This document shows positions 8,195 through 16,961 of a DNA stretch of 64,000 bases, piece by piece (the stretch's first letter is position 1; every line of letters starts with the position of its first letter). Position numbers and translations under genes: made by a program. This stretch comes from Lachnospiraceae bacterium (GTDB lineage Bacteria; Bacillota; Clostridia; Lachnospirales; Lachnospiraceae): positions 88,486-152,485 of the forward strand of contig JAAVZR010000008.1 of assembly GCA_022791755.1 (NCBI GenBank), in the 5' to 3' direction. A model generated the notes under the pieces. The model ran no database searches. It was not told the DNA's origin and worked only from the letters and a program-made list of their open reading frames with translations.

Positions 8195-9214
8195 ATGAAA
8201 GAAGAAAAACCCCGTTCGGATGAACACAGCGGACAGAGCGTCAGGCCGCTTGGCCGGCATCTGGCCGGGAGTCTGGCGTTTTTGGGGATTCTGGCCGTTC
8301 TTCTTTTGCTTTTGTCCCGGCTTTTTCTGCCTAAGAATAACCGGCAGGACTTTGGTATGGGGGAGATGAAGGCCAATGGGATCCTGGCTGAGGAAGCGAA
8401 TACCATAGAGGTGGTGGCACTGGGAAACAGTGAATGCGCCACAGCCATCGCCCCCATGGTCATGTGGCGGGAGCAGGGGATCACCGCGTACAACTGCGGC
8501 ACGGCAGGCCAGTACCTGTATCAGACGGTCATGTATTTGGAGCAGGCCCTTGCCGGCCAGAGCCCGTCAGTGGTGATTCTGGAGGCGGACACGATTTATA
8601 AGGAATGTATGCTGAGCGATTATCTCTTCTCCAAGCTGGAAGCGATTCTGCCGGTGCTTCGCTATCATGACCGCTGGAAGAGCCTGCGGGCGGAGGATCT
8701 GGGGCCGGTGGAGTATACCTGGTCGGATCCTAATAAGGGCTGTATGTTTTATCTGGATACAGTACCTGTCTGTCCGTGGGACTATATGGCGCCCTCTGAT
8801 GATGTGCGCCAGGCAGCCCGGTGGAACCGGCAGTGCTTAAAGGAAATCATAGCTCTGTGTGAGGAAAAGGGGGCCCGTCTTCTTCTGGTCAGCACGCCCA
8901 GCCTAGTAAACTGGAATGCTGTGAACCATAACGGAATCGCCGCGCTGGCAGAAGAGTTTGGGCTGGAATATCTGGATCTGAATATGCTGTGTGAGGAGCT
9001 GGGAATCGACTGGCAGACGGATACGAAGGATGGAGGCGACCATATGAATGCCTGGGGAGCGGAGAAGGTATCCTCGTATCTGGCCGCATATCTGACAGAA
9101 CGGTATCAGGTCGGCGGCCATGGCGGCCAGACGGGGTTTGAGAGCTGGGAGGAGGCTCTGGCAGAATATGAGAGACAGTGGGAAGAACAGACCGGAGACA
9201 GGGATCAGGGATGA
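8195..9214 (+). CDS. Membrane-anchored SGNH/DltD-like esterase or acyltransferase partner
   Basis: 339 residues. One N-terminal membrane anchor (about 28-47, rich in Leu) leaves the catalytic domain outside. Ser79 in VVALGNSECA is the likely nucleophile; the downstream block GGDHMNAWGAEKVS gives the probable catalytic His. The exact DxxH spacing is altered here (DGGDH), so the catalytic Asp is uncertain. Together with the preceding MBOAT it probably completes O-acylation of a surface polymer. The C-terminal tail is charged (YERQWEEQTGDR). A GGAGGAG ribosome site lies before the ATG. Confidence 0.75.
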   Translation: MKEEKPRSDEHSGQSVRPLGRHLAGSLAFLGILAVLLLLLSRLFLPKNNRQDFGMGEMKANGILAEEANTIEVVALGNSECATAIAPMVMWREQGITAYNCGTAGQYLYQTVMYLEQALAGQSPSVVILEADTIYKECMLSDYLFSKLEAILPVLRYHDRWKSLRAEDLGPVEYTWSDPNKGCMFYLDTVPVCPWDYMAPSDDVRQAARWNRQCLKEIIALCEEKGARLLLVSTPSLVNWNAVNHNGIAALAEEFGLEYLDLNMLCEELGIDWQTDTKDGGDHMNAWGAEKVSSYLAAYLTERYQVGGHGGQTGFESWEEALAEYERQWEEQTGDRDQG

Positions 9215-9238
9215 TCGGGGACGAATAGAGGAAAAGCA

Positions 9239-9267
9239 TTGTATTATCGGAAAGAATCCGTTATACT
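9239..9267 (+). promoter_or_regulatory. Promoter of the patB-HD-proS-cca run
   Basis: TTGTAT (9239-9244), 17 bases, TATACT (9262-9267); leader of about 70 bases to the ATG at 9346. Confidence 0.65.
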
Positions 9268-9345
9268 GATAGCAGCGTGTGTTCGCAGAAGCGCTGTCCT
9301 GCGCTGTGCGGCGATTCACCGATACCGTGGAGAGGAGAGACGAAT

Positions 9346-10569
9346 ATGAAGTACGATTTTACATCTGTTATGGACCGGCATGGCAGAGATGCCATCGCGG
9401 TGGATTCCCTGGGTCTGAGCCCCGGGTTTGGCCCGGACGCGCCGAAGGAAGGCTTTGACGCCATTCCCATGTGGGTGGCGGACATGAATTTCCCTGCCTG
9501 CCCTACGATTCCGGAAGCCATTATCGAGAGGGCGAAACACCCGGCATATGGTTATTTCCGTCCCACGGATGAATATTTTAACTCCATTATCCGCTGGCAC
9601 GAGCGCCGCAATGGCGTGACAGGCATGACTGCGGAGTGCATCGGATACGAAAACGGCGTGCTGGGTGGAGTGGTTTCTGCCCTGACTGCCTTCGCGGCTC
9701 CGGGGGATGCGGTGCTTTTACACAGCCCCACTTACATCGGCTTCACAGGTAGCATCACCAACAACGGCTATAAGATTGTCCATAGCCCTCTGATAAAGGA
9801 CGCGGACGGCGTATGGCGTATGGATTATGAGGATATGGATGCAAAGCTGAAGGAGCATGGGATCCATGTGGCCGTGTTTTGCAGTCCGCACAACCCCTGC
9901 GGCCGGGTCTGGGAGAGGGACGAGATCGAGAGGGCCATGGAGGTATACCGGGCCAATGACTGTCTGGTGATTTCCGATGAGATCTGGTCGGATATCATCC
10001 GCCCCGGCTGCCGCCATATTCCGACACAGATGGTCAGCGAGGACGCCAGAAACCGCACCGTGGCACTGTACGCGCCCAGCAAGACCTTTAATCTGGCCGG
10101 CCTGGTGGGAAGCTATCATATCATTTATAATAAATATCTGCGGGACCGGGTGACAGCCAAAGGCAGCAAGCCTCACTACAATGACATGAACGTTCTTTCC
10201 ATGCATGCTCTGATCGGCGCGTATAAGGAAGAGGGGCATCAGTGGGTGGATGAGCTGAATCAGGTGCTGGCAGGCAATATCGACTATGCCTGTGATTATA
10301 TCCGGAAGCATTTTCCGGGCGTGGAGGTGGCTAAGCCGCAGGGTACATACATGCTGTTTCTGGACTGCACGGGGTGGTGCGAGTCCCATGGACAGACCAT
10401 CGACGAGCTGGAGAAGGCCGGCTGGGACGTGGGCGTGGCCTGGCAGGACGGGAGGATGTTCCACGGTCCCTGTGCCATCCGTATGAACCTGGCTCTGCCT
10501 CTGTCCCGGGTGAAGGAGGCGTTTGAGAGGCTGAGCCGCTATGTCTTTGTGGCAGGCGTACCGGAATAA
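9346..10569 (+). CDS. MalY/PatB-type PLP aminotransferase (cystathionine beta-lyase)
   Basis: 407 residues from ATG 9346, preceded by GAGGAGA; an upstream in-frame ATG has no ribosome site. Fold type I PLP enzyme: MWVADMNFPACP at the N-terminus is diagnostic for the MalY/PatB group, with NPCGRVW, VISDEIWSD (PLP-binding Asp) and the Schiff-base Lys246 in APSKTFNLAG. The C-terminus has RMNLALPLSRVKEAFERL. Expected to cleave cystathionine or cysteine S-conjugates to pyruvate, ammonia and a thiol. First gene of a run in one direction up to 15410. Confidence 0.88.
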   Translation: MKYDFTSVMDRHGRDAIAVDSLGLSPGFGPDAPKEGFDAIPMWVADMNFPACPTIPEAIIERAKHPAYGYFRPTDEYFNSIIRWHERRNGVTGMTAECIGYENGVLGGVVSALTAFAAPGDAVLLHSPTYIGFTGSITNNGYKIVHSPLIKDADGVWRMDYEDMDAKLKEHGIHVAVFCSPHNPCGRVWERDEIERAMEVYRANDCLVISDEIWSDIIRPGCRHIPTQMVSEDARNRTVALYAPSKTFNLAGLVGSYHIIYNKYLRDRVTAKGSKPHYNDMNVLSMHALIGAYKEEGHQWVDELNQVLAGNIDYACDYIRKHFPGVEVAKPQGTYMLFLDCTGWCESHGQTIDELEKAGWDVGVAWQDGRMFHGPCAIRMNLALPLSRVKEAFERLSRYVFVAGVPE

Positions 10570-10600
10570 GCGCCGGAGGACCGTAAGGAGGAAAGACGCT

Positions 10601-11260
10601 ATGACAAAACGGATAGAGAGGACCATGGTTTTTCTGAGAGAGAGCCTGGCTAAGAGTCCGTATCTGCAACGTATGCCGGGGCAGCTGGATTACCGCTATG
10701 AGCATTCTCTGCGGGTGGCGGCCATCGGCGCGCAGATCGCCAGGGCCGACGGACTGGATGAGGAGGCTCTGGTGCTGGGAGGCCTGCTTCATGATATCAG
10801 CTACTGCGGCGAGTTCCATACGGAGGAAGACTGGAAAAACCATGGCAGAGTATCGGCCCGGCTGGCCCGACCATGGCTTCAGGAGCTCGGAGTGGAGCCG
10901 GATATCGTAGAACAGCTGTGCTATGGCATCGCGATTCATGTGGATGACGAGGCGGATTTCGACGGAGAACGGACGGTGCTGGCGGAGCTGATCGGCGACT
11001 GCGATAATATCGACCGTTATGATGTCTACCGGGTATATGAGACGCTGGAGGGATCGGGATTCAGCACTATGAGTGCGAAGGACCAGCTGGCCTGGCTGGA
11101 AAAGAGGCTGCCCCGGATGCAGGCCTATGCAGAGCTCGGGCTGACGACGCCGGAAGCCACGAGGCTCTGGCGGGAGCGGGCGCAGATGCAGCTGGTATTT
11201 CATACCCGGCTGTATGAGCAGCTGAGGATGCCGCATGGGGAGAGCCTGCTGACTTTTTGA
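10601..11260 (+). CDS. HD-domain metal-dependent phosphohydrolase
   Basis: 219 residues from ATG 10601, with AAGGAGG upstream. HD signature: YEHSLRVAAIGAQIA (first His), GGLLHDISYCGEFHTEED (HD pair), a later His in CYGIAIHVDDEADF and Asp in IGDCDNIDRYD. Family members hydrolyse phosphomonoesters or phosphodiesters of nucleotides; the substrate cannot be read from sequence. It ends 38 bases before proS and follows the PatB-like gene by 31 bases, so it is probably co-transcribed with both. Confidence 0.8.
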   Translation: MTKRIERTMVFLRESLAKSPYLQRMPGQLDYRYEHSLRVAAIGAQIARADGLDEEALVLGGLLHDISYCGEFHTEEDWKNHGRVSARLARPWLQELGVEPDIVEQLCYGIAIHVDDEADFDGERTVLAELIGDCDNIDRYDVYRVYETLEGSGFSTMSAKDQLAWLEKRLPRMQAYAELGLTTPEATRLWRERAQMQLVFHTRLYEQLRMPHGESLLTF

Positions 11261-11298
11261 TTATAAGATTATAACTGGAAAACGGAGGAGATAAAGGA

Positions 11299-12738
11299 AT
11301 GGTAAAGGAAAAGAAGCTGGTGGAGGCGATCACATCCATGGATGCGGATTTCGCCCAGTGGTATACCGATGTGGTGACGAAGGCGGAGCTGATCGACTAT
11401 TCCAGCGTAAAAGGCTGTATGGTGATTAAGCCGGCCGGTTATGCGATCTGGGAAAATATCCAGAAGGAGCTGGACAGAAGGTTTAAGGAGACAGGCGTGG
11501 AGAACGTATACATGCCCATGTTCATTCCGGAGAGCCTTTTACAGAAGGAGAAGGATCATGTGGAGGGGTTCGCTCCGGAGGTGGCGTGGGTGACCCACGG
11601 CGGACTGGAGCCCTTGCAGGAGCGCCTGTGTGTGCGTCCCACCTCTGAGACGTTGTTCTGCGATTTTTATGCCAGAGAGATCGAGTCTTACCGGGATCTG
11701 CCCAAGGTCTATAATCAGTGGTGCTCCGTAGTGCGCTGGGAGAAGACGACGAGACCTTTCCTTCGCTCCCGGGAATTTCTGTGGCAGGAGGGGCACACCG
11801 CCCATGCCACGGCGGAGGAGGCCGAGGAGCGAACGGTTCAGATGCTGAATCTGTATGCGGATTTCTGCGAGGAGGTGCTGGCCATACCGGTGGTCAAGGG
11901 CCGCAAGACGGATAAGGAGAAGTTTGCGGGAGCTCAGTCCACCTACACGATCGAGGCGATGATGCATGACGGCAAGGCGTTGCAGTCCGGCACCAGCCAT
12001 AATTTCGGCGATGGCTTTGCCAGGGCCTTTGAGATCCAGTTTTCCGACCGGAATAATCAGCTTCAGTATGTCCATCAGACGTCCTGGGGACTGAGCACCC
12101 GTCTGATCGGCGGCATCATCATGGTGCACGGCGATGACAGCGGTCTGGTGCTGCCGCCCCGCATCGCGCCGGTTCAGGTGATGGTGATCCCGATTCAGCA
12201 GCGAAAGGAAGGGGTGCTGGAAAAAGCGGAGGAAGTCCGTCGGTCGCTTTTGGAGGCGGGAATCCGTGTAAAGACCGATGATTCGGACAAGAGCCCTGGC
12301 TGGAAATTCAGTGAGCAGGAGATGCGCGGTATCCCGATCCGTGTGGAGATCGGTCCGAAAGATATCGCCGCCGGCCAGGCCGTGCTGGTGCGCCGCGATA
12401 CCAGGGAGAAGCTGGCGGTATCTCTTGACAGTCTGGCGGCAGAGGCCGGCAAGCTTTTGGATACGATCCAGTCCGATATGCTCCAGCGGGCCAGAGCGCA
12501 CCGGGACGCTCATACCAGCACAGCTCATACTTATGAGGAGTTTAAGGAGCTGATCGAAACCCGGCCCGGCTTTGTGAAGATGATGTGGTGCGCAGACCAG
12601 GAATGTGAGAACCGGATCAAGGAAGACACCACGGCGACTTCCCGCTGCATGCCCTTTGAGCAGGAGCAGATCGGGGATGTCTGCCCGGTGTGCGGGAAGA
12701 AGGCCAAAGCCATGGTATACTGGGGGAAGGCGTATTAA
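11299..12738 (+). CDS. proS: Prolyl-tRNA synthetase, short (archaeal/eukaryal-type) form
   Basis: 479 residues, well below the roughly 570 of the long bacterial form; it lacks the inserted editing domain. Class II motifs are visible: motif 1 region [15 protein letters not shown], motif 2 [24 protein letters not shown], and motif 3 [21 protein letters not shown]. The C-terminal anticodon domain is followed by the characteristic extension with Cys pairs ([13 protein letters not shown] and [21 protein letters not shown]), the zinc-binding end of this class. GGAGGAG lies upstream of the ATG. No T-box leader fits in the 38-base gap. Confidence 0.95.
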   Translation: MVKEKKLVEAITSMDADFAQWYTDVVTKAELIDYSSVKGCMVIKPAGYAIWENIQKELDRRFKETGVENVYMPMFIPESLLQKEKDHVEGFAPEVAWVTHGGLEPLQERLCVRPTSETLFCDFYAREIESYRDLPKVYNQWCSVVRWEKTTRPFLRSREFLWQEGHTAHATAEEAEERTVQMLNLYADFCEEVLAIPVVKGRKTDKEKFAGAQSTYTIEAMMHDGKALQSGTSHNFGDGFARAFEIQFSDRNNQLQYVHQTSWGLSTRLIGGIIMVHGDDSGLVLPPRIAPVQVMVIPIQQRKEGVLEKAEEVRRSLLEAGIRVKTDDSDKSPGWKFSEQEMRGIPIRVEIGPKDIAAGQAVLVRRDTREKLAVSLDSLAAEAGKLLDTIQSDMLQRARAHRDAHTSTAHTYEEFKELIETRPGFVKMMWCADQECENRIKEDTTATSRCMPFEQEQIGDVCPVCGKKAKAMVYWGKAY

Positions 12739-12739
12739 G

Positions 12740-14104
12740 ATGGAGCAGATCCGGATTTCCATGCCCCCGGCGGCGGCCCGCATCATTCACCGGCTGGAGG
12801 CCGCCGGTCACGAGGCTTATATCGTGGGCGGCTGTGTCAGGGACAGTCTGCTGGGAAGAGAGCCCGGCGACTGGGATATCACGACCTCGGCCAGGCCTCA
12901 GGAGGTGAAGGCTCTGTTTCGCCGTACCATAGATACGGGCATCCGCCATGGAACGGTGACGGTCATGGACGGCCGGGAGGGCTTTGAAGTCACCACCTAC
13001 CGGCTGGACGGGGTCTATGAGGACGGAAGGCATCCGGTGAATGTGGAATTTACCCGAAGCCTTTCGGAGGACTTAAAGAGGCGCGATTTTACGATCAATG
13101 CCATGGCCTATAATGAGACGGCAGGCCTGGTGGACGAGTTTGACGGGATCGGAGATATCAGGCGGCGGATTATACGCTGTGTGGGTTCTCCGAAAGAGCG
13201 CTTTGGCGAGGATGCCCTGCGCATGATGAGAGCGCTGCGCTTCTGTGCGCAGCTGGGATTTGAGGCGGAGGTACAGACGCTCGGGGCGGTGAAGAAGCTG
13301 GCCCATACCTTGGATAAAATCAGCAGAGAGCGGATCCAGGCAGAGTTAAACAAGCTTCTGGTATCCGCCCATCCCGGATATTTCCGGCTCATGTATGAGA
13401 CAGGACTTACGAAGGTGTTTATTCCGGAGTTTGACCGGCTGATGGAGGTTCCTCAGCATAATCCTTACCATTGCTACAGTGTGGGAGAGCATACCCTGAG
13501 AGCGGTGGAGGAGGCGCCTGAGGATCTGACGCTGCGGCTTACGATGCTGCTTCACGATATCGCCAAGGGATGGACCGGTTCCACGGACGAGAAGGGCTGC
13601 GATCATTTCTACGGCCATGCCGTGGAGGGGGCCGCATGGGCGGAGGAGTTTTTGCGAAGACTGAAATATGATAACGATACGATAAGGAAGGTATCCCTGC
13701 TGGTGAAATGGCACGATGTGCGATTTGTACCGGCGAAGAAGAGTATCCGGCGGCTGATGCACGCCATGGGACCGGAGACGTTTCCTTCCTTTCTGGCAGT
13801 GTACCGTGCCGATACCATGGCAAAGAGCGAGTTTGCGAGGGAAAGGATACTGCCGCAGCTAAAGGCGGCCGAAGAGCTGGCCGGGGAGATCCTGGCGGAG
13901 GGATCGTGTCTGTCTCTGAAGGAGCTGGCAGTGAAGGGAAGCGATCTGATCGCTGCCGGAATGAAGCCGGGACCGGAACTGGGGCAGGAGCTCGACCGTC
14001 TTTTAAACCTGGTGATTGAGGACCCGTCCCGCAATACCAGGGACTACCTGATGAAGCAGTTGGCGGAGGTTGGGCAGGATAAAACGGACAGGGATGAAAT
14101 TTGA
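12740..14104 (+). CDS. cca: CCA-adding tRNA nucleotidyltransferase
   Basis: 454 residues starting one base after the proS stop, with its ribosome site (GGGGGAAGG) inside the end of proS. Class II nucleotidyltransferase head: VGGCVRDSLLGREPGDWDI with GG and the metal-binding DxD (Asp44, Asp46), then the TYRLDG and RRDFTINAMAYN motifs, RMMRALRFCAQLGF, and a C-terminal HD domain (GEHTLRAVEEAP, LHDIAKG). It adds or repairs the 3' CCA of tRNA. Pairing with proS puts two tRNA-maturation functions in one transcript. Confidence 0.93.
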   Translation: MEQIRISMPPAAARIIHRLEAAGHEAYIVGGCVRDSLLGREPGDWDITTSARPQEVKALFRRTIDTGIRHGTVTVMDGREGFEVTTYRLDGVYEDGRHPVNVEFTRSLSEDLKRRDFTINAMAYNETAGLVDEFDGIGDIRRRIIRCVGSPKERFGEDALRMMRALRFCAQLGFEAEVQTLGAVKKLAHTLDKISRERIQAELNKLLVSAHPGYFRLMYETGLTKVFIPEFDRLMEVPQHNPYHCYSVGEHTLRAVEEAPEDLTLRLTMLLHDIAKGWTGSTDEKGCDHFYGHAVEGAAWAEEFLRRLKYDNDTIRKVSLLVKWHDVRFVPAKKSIRRLMHAMGPETFPSFLAVYRADTMAKSEFARERILPQLKAAEELAGEILAEGSCLSLKELAVKGSDLIAAGMKPGPELGQELDRLLNLVIEDPSRNTRDYLMKQLAEVGQDKTDRDEI

Positions 14105-14188
14105 CAGTACGGTTTACGGCTTATGAGCTTATGGGCAGTGTGACTGTAAACCGCAGCAATCTGACAGGAAATGAGGTAGATAGAAGGA

Positions 14189-14935
14189 ATGAAACCGGAT
14201 TTGTTTTCAATAGGGTCCGTCACTGTCCATGGCTATGGCTTGATGATCGCCATAGGCGTGCTGGCGGCGGTTATGGCCGCGGAAAAGCGGGCTCCCAGGC
14301 TGGGGCTGAACGGAGAGCATATTTTCAATATCGCGGTCTGGGGCGTGGCAGGGGGAGTCATCGGCGCCAAGGTACTGTACTGGATCGTGGAGCTGCCGGA
14401 TATCCTGGCGGATCCGTCGATTCTTCTGGATATCGGCCATGGCTTTGTGATCTATGGCGCGATCCTGGGAGGAATTTTGGGGGGCTTTCTGTACTGCCGT
14501 GTGAAAAAGCTGAATTTCCTGGCGTATTTCGACCTGGTGATGCCGTCGGTGGCTCTGGCCCAGGGGTTTGGCCGTCTGGGCTGTCTGCTGGCCGGCTGCT
14601 GCTATGGAAAACAGACGGACAGCTGGTTTCATATCGTTTTTACCGAATCGGATCTGGCGCCCAGGGGCGTGCCGCTGATCCCCACCCAGATCATTTCCAG
14701 TGCGGCGAACTTTCTGCACTTTGCAGTGCTTTTGTGGATTGCAAAGCGGGTAAAGGGCGACGGGCAGGTGGCCGGTTTTTATCTGATCTTCTACAGCGTG
14801 GGACGGTCTCTCATCGAACTTTTGCGGGATGATCCCAGAGGAGCGGTGGGCGGTCTGTCTACATCGCAGTTTATCTCTCTGTTTATTCTGGCTGCCGGGA
14901 TTGGGCTGGTGGCCGTGAGAGGAAGAAGGAAGTAG
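14189..14935 (+). CDS. lgt: Prolipoprotein diacylglyceryl transferase-like protein
   Basis: 248 residues with about seven membrane segments. Lgt-like features: HGYGLMIAIGV near the N-terminus (His and Tyr of the active site), GHGFVIYGAILGGILGG, GRLGCLLAGCCYG, and GRSLIELLRDD near the end (conserved Arg and Glu). In the E. coli enzyme the central motif is GRIGNFINGE; here Asn146 is replaced by Cys, giving the CCYG variant common among Clostridia. It may be the working Lgt or a paralogue. Many lipoproteins in the window (671, 3391, 44744, 51130) need this step. An AGAAGGA site precedes the ATG. Confidence 0.75.
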   Translation: MKPDLFSIGSVTVHGYGLMIAIGVLAAVMAAEKRAPRLGLNGEHIFNIAVWGVAGGVIGAKVLYWIVELPDILADPSILLDIGHGFVIYGAILGGILGGFLYCRVKKLNFLAYFDLVMPSVALAQGFGRLGCLLAGCCYGKQTDSWFHIVFTESDLAPRGVPLIPTQIISSAANFLHFAVLLWIAKRVKGDGQVAGFYLIFYSVGRSLIELLRDDPRGAVGGLSTSQFISLFILAAGIGLVAVRGRRK

Positions 14936-14945
14936 AGGTGAGACG

Positions 14946-15410
14946 ATGATTTCAACAGATGCTCTGGCAAAAGCTATATTGAGTCAGCGGGACGATATTT
15001 CTAATAAGAAATTGCAGAAGCTGGCCTATTATAGCTATGCATGGTATCTGACGATCTATGGGTATAAACTTACGGATATCGTCTTTGAGGCATGGGAGCA
15101 TGGGCCGGTATCCCGGTATTTATATAACGAATATCGCCGGTACGGATGGAATACCATACCGCGGTACCGGGGGTTTTTGCTGGTGCCGGATGAGACGCTG
15201 GATTTCATTGAGGCAGTGGTTGATTATTATGGTGACTATGATGCGGACCAGCTGGAGAAAATGACTCACGGGGAGGCCCCCTGGCAGGAGGCCAGACAAG
15301 GATATGCCCCCAGTGAGGCGTCGGATGCCGTGATTTCAGATTTTTCCATCGTCAATTACTATTCCCGCAAGGCCGGCATTCGCAGAGAGATTCTGGCAGG
15401 AATGAGGTAG
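14946..15410 (+). CDS. Panacea-domain (SocA-like, DUF4065) protein
   Basis: 154 residues. The Panacea pattern is clear: ISNKKLQKLAYYSYAWYLTIYG, FEAWEHGPVSRYLYNEYRRYG, a Met/His segment QLEKMTHGEAPWQEAR, and a C-terminal DFSIVNYYSRK. Panacea proteins act as antitoxins that neutralise diverse small toxins, or as SocA-type proteolysis adaptors. No toxin-like gene is adjacent: upstream (10 bases) is the Lgt-like gene and downstream is a terminator. It may be a solitary adaptor or an antitoxin that has lost its partner. Confidence 0.8.
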   Translation: MISTDALAKAILSQRDDISNKKLQKLAYYSYAWYLTIYGYKLTDIVFEAWEHGPVSRYLYNEYRRYGWNTIPRYRGFLLVPDETLDFIEAVVDYYGDYDADQLEKMTHGEAPWQEARQGYAPSEASDAVISDFSIVNYYSRKAGIRREILAGMR

Positions 15411-15463
15411 GCAGTATTTCCTGATTTTATATAAACAGCCGTTACTTCTAAAAGATTTCCGGG

Positions 15464-15513
15464 GAAGGGGCGCAGAGTATAGGGAGTTCTATATTTTGCA
15501 GCCCCTTCTTTTT
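15464..15513 (+). terminator. Rho-independent terminator
   Basis: GAAGGGGC...GCCCCTTC stem, AT-rich inner part, then TTTTT. It ends the run of genes from 9346 to 15410; the opposite-strand gene begins right after. Confidence 0.8.
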
Positions 15514-15527
15514 CATGTCCCGAAGCC

Positions 15528-16733
15528 TTATGCCCGTTCGTTTACCAGCGTAAACCCGGCATCGGTCAGCGCCTGACGGATCTCCCGGATCTGTTCCCCG
15601 TCTCTGGTCTCCAGCCCCAGCTTCAGGAAACAGCTGGTGATGGTCATGCTGGTATCGGCCCTGTCGTGGTACACGCTGACGACGTTTCCGCCGCAGCGGC
15701 TGATGATTTCGCTGACGCCCTGCAGCTGGCCGGGCTTGTCCTCCAACGCGATCATCAGGTTGGTATTGCGGCCGCTCATGACCAGGCCGCGGGTGATGAC
15801 GCGATTCAGGATATTGACGTCGATATTGCCTCCGGATACCAGGCAGACAGCCTTTTTGCCGGCCAGATCCACCTTCCCGAACATGGCGGCTGCCACACTG
15901 ACAGCGCCGGCTCCCTCGGCGATCAGCTTCTGCTTCTCGATCAGGGCCAGGATGGCGGCGGCGATCTCATCTTCCGTGACGGTGACGACGCCGTCCACAT
16001 ATTTCTCCACCATGGAGAAGGTAATGTCGCCGGGATGCTTTACCGCGATGCCGTCGGCAAAGGTGGAGACTGAGTCCAGAGTGATCTGCTCGTGGGTGGC
16101 CATGCTGTTAAACATGCTGGGAGCGCCGGCGGCCTGGACGCCGTAGACCTTGACATCCGGGCGCAGGCTCTTGATGGCAAAGGCTACGCCGCTGATGAGG
16201 CCGCCTCCGCCCACGGGGACCAGCACCGCGTCCACGCTGTCCAGCTGGTCTAGGATCTCCAGGCCGATGGTGCCCTGACCGGCGATGACCTGCTCGTCGT
16301 CAAAGGGATGGATGAAGGTGGCTCCGGTTTCCTTCTGTAGCCGGCATGCGTAGTCGTAGGCGTCGTCATAGGCCCCCTTTACGAGGCATACCTGGGCGCC
16401 CAGGCGCTTGGTGGCCTCCACCTTGCTGATGGGAGCGCCGTCGGGCATACAGATGGTACTGTGGATATGGTTCCTGGTGGCGGCCAGAGCCACTCCCTGG
16501 GCATGATTGCCGGCGCTGCAGGCGATGATGCCCTTTGATTTTTCTTCTTCCGTCAGCTGGCTGATTTTATAGTAGGCGCCCCGCAGCTTAAAACTGCCGG
16601 TGATCTGCAGGTTCTCGGTTTTCAGATACAGCTCTCCTTCGCTGCCTAAGAGAGGAGCGGCGATCAGGCTTGTCTTGCGGGCCACATCTTTTAGGACAAA
16701 GGCGGCATGATAGATTTTATCCAGTGTCAGCAT
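15528..16733 (-). CDS. ilvA: Threonine ammonia-lyase with ACT domain
   Basis: 401 residues. PLP Schiff-base Lys49 in TGSFKLRGAYYK, substrate loop CSAGNHAQGVA, PLP phosphate loop VGGGGLISG, and a single C-terminal ACT domain (about 325-401, LMIALEDKPGQLQGVSEII). It deaminates threonine to 2-oxobutyrate. The length and single ACT-like domain place it with the short Gram-positive forms (TdcB/IlvA-like) rather than the 500-residue biosynthetic form. It may serve isoleucine synthesis or threonine breakdown; no ilv genes are adjacent. GGAGG lies 9 bases before the ATG. Confidence 0.9.
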   Translation of the reverse strand: MLTLDKIYHAAFVLKDVARKTSLIAAPLLGSEGELYLKTENLQITGSFKLRGAYYKISQLTEEEKSKGIIACSAGNHAQGVALAATRNHIHSTICMPDGAPISKVEATKRLGAQVCLVKGAYDDAYDYACRLQKETGATFIHPFDDEQVIAGQGTIGLEILDQLDSVDAVLVPVGGGGLISGVAFAIKSLRPDVKVYGVQAAGAPSMFNSMATHEQITLDSVSTFADGIAVKHPGDITFSMVEKYVDGVVTVTEDEIAAAILALIEKQKLIAEGAGAVSVAAAMFGKVDLAGKKAVCLVSGGNIDVNILNRVITRGLVMSGRNTNLMIALEDKPGQLQGVSEIISRCGGNVVSVYHDRADTSMTITSCFLKLGLETRDGEQIREIRQALTDAGFTLVNERA

Positions 16734-16833
16734 ATCGAATTCCCTCCGGCCGGCCTGACCGCCGGATCACCACAGGGCAAACATGCCGGTTGGAGCATCC
16801 GGGGGCGGGGCCTTTCTAAATAAATTTCTTATC

Positions 16834-16862
16834 AGTGTACCCGGATCGGGTGAGTTTGTCAA
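16834..16862 (-). promoter_or_regulatory. Sigma-A promoter of the threonine deaminase gene
   Basis: Minus-strand TTGACA (16857-16862), 17 bases, TACACT (16834-16839). The leader is about 90 bases and GC-rich with no recognised riboswitch. Confidence 0.75.
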
Positions 16863-16902
16863 GTGCGGGATGAGGAGTTATATTTTTGCGGAGGTTTTGC
16901 AC

Positions 16903-16931
16903 GCATTTTTATAGCGCCTGATTCATACAAT
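16903..16931 (+). promoter_or_regulatory. Sigma-E-like sporulation promoter before the CotS-type gene
   Basis: GCATTTT (16903-16909), 14 bases, CATACAAT (16924-16931). This resembles the mother-cell sigma-E pattern (ATATT-type -35 and CATACAAT -10). The predicted start near 16938 is 24 bases before the GTG at 16962, which supports that start codon. Confidence 0.6.
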
Positions 16932-16961
16932 GACAATATCGAAGGAAGCGGAGGGGTAGCG

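Noticed and set aside
11261..11298. T-box leader before proS
   Set aside because: Only 38 bases lie between the HD gene and proS, far too short for a T-box.
11539..12786. 415-residue minus-strand open frame opposite proS
   Set aside because: Antisense to proS, which has all class II motifs; low-complexity composition typical of GC-rich antisense frames.
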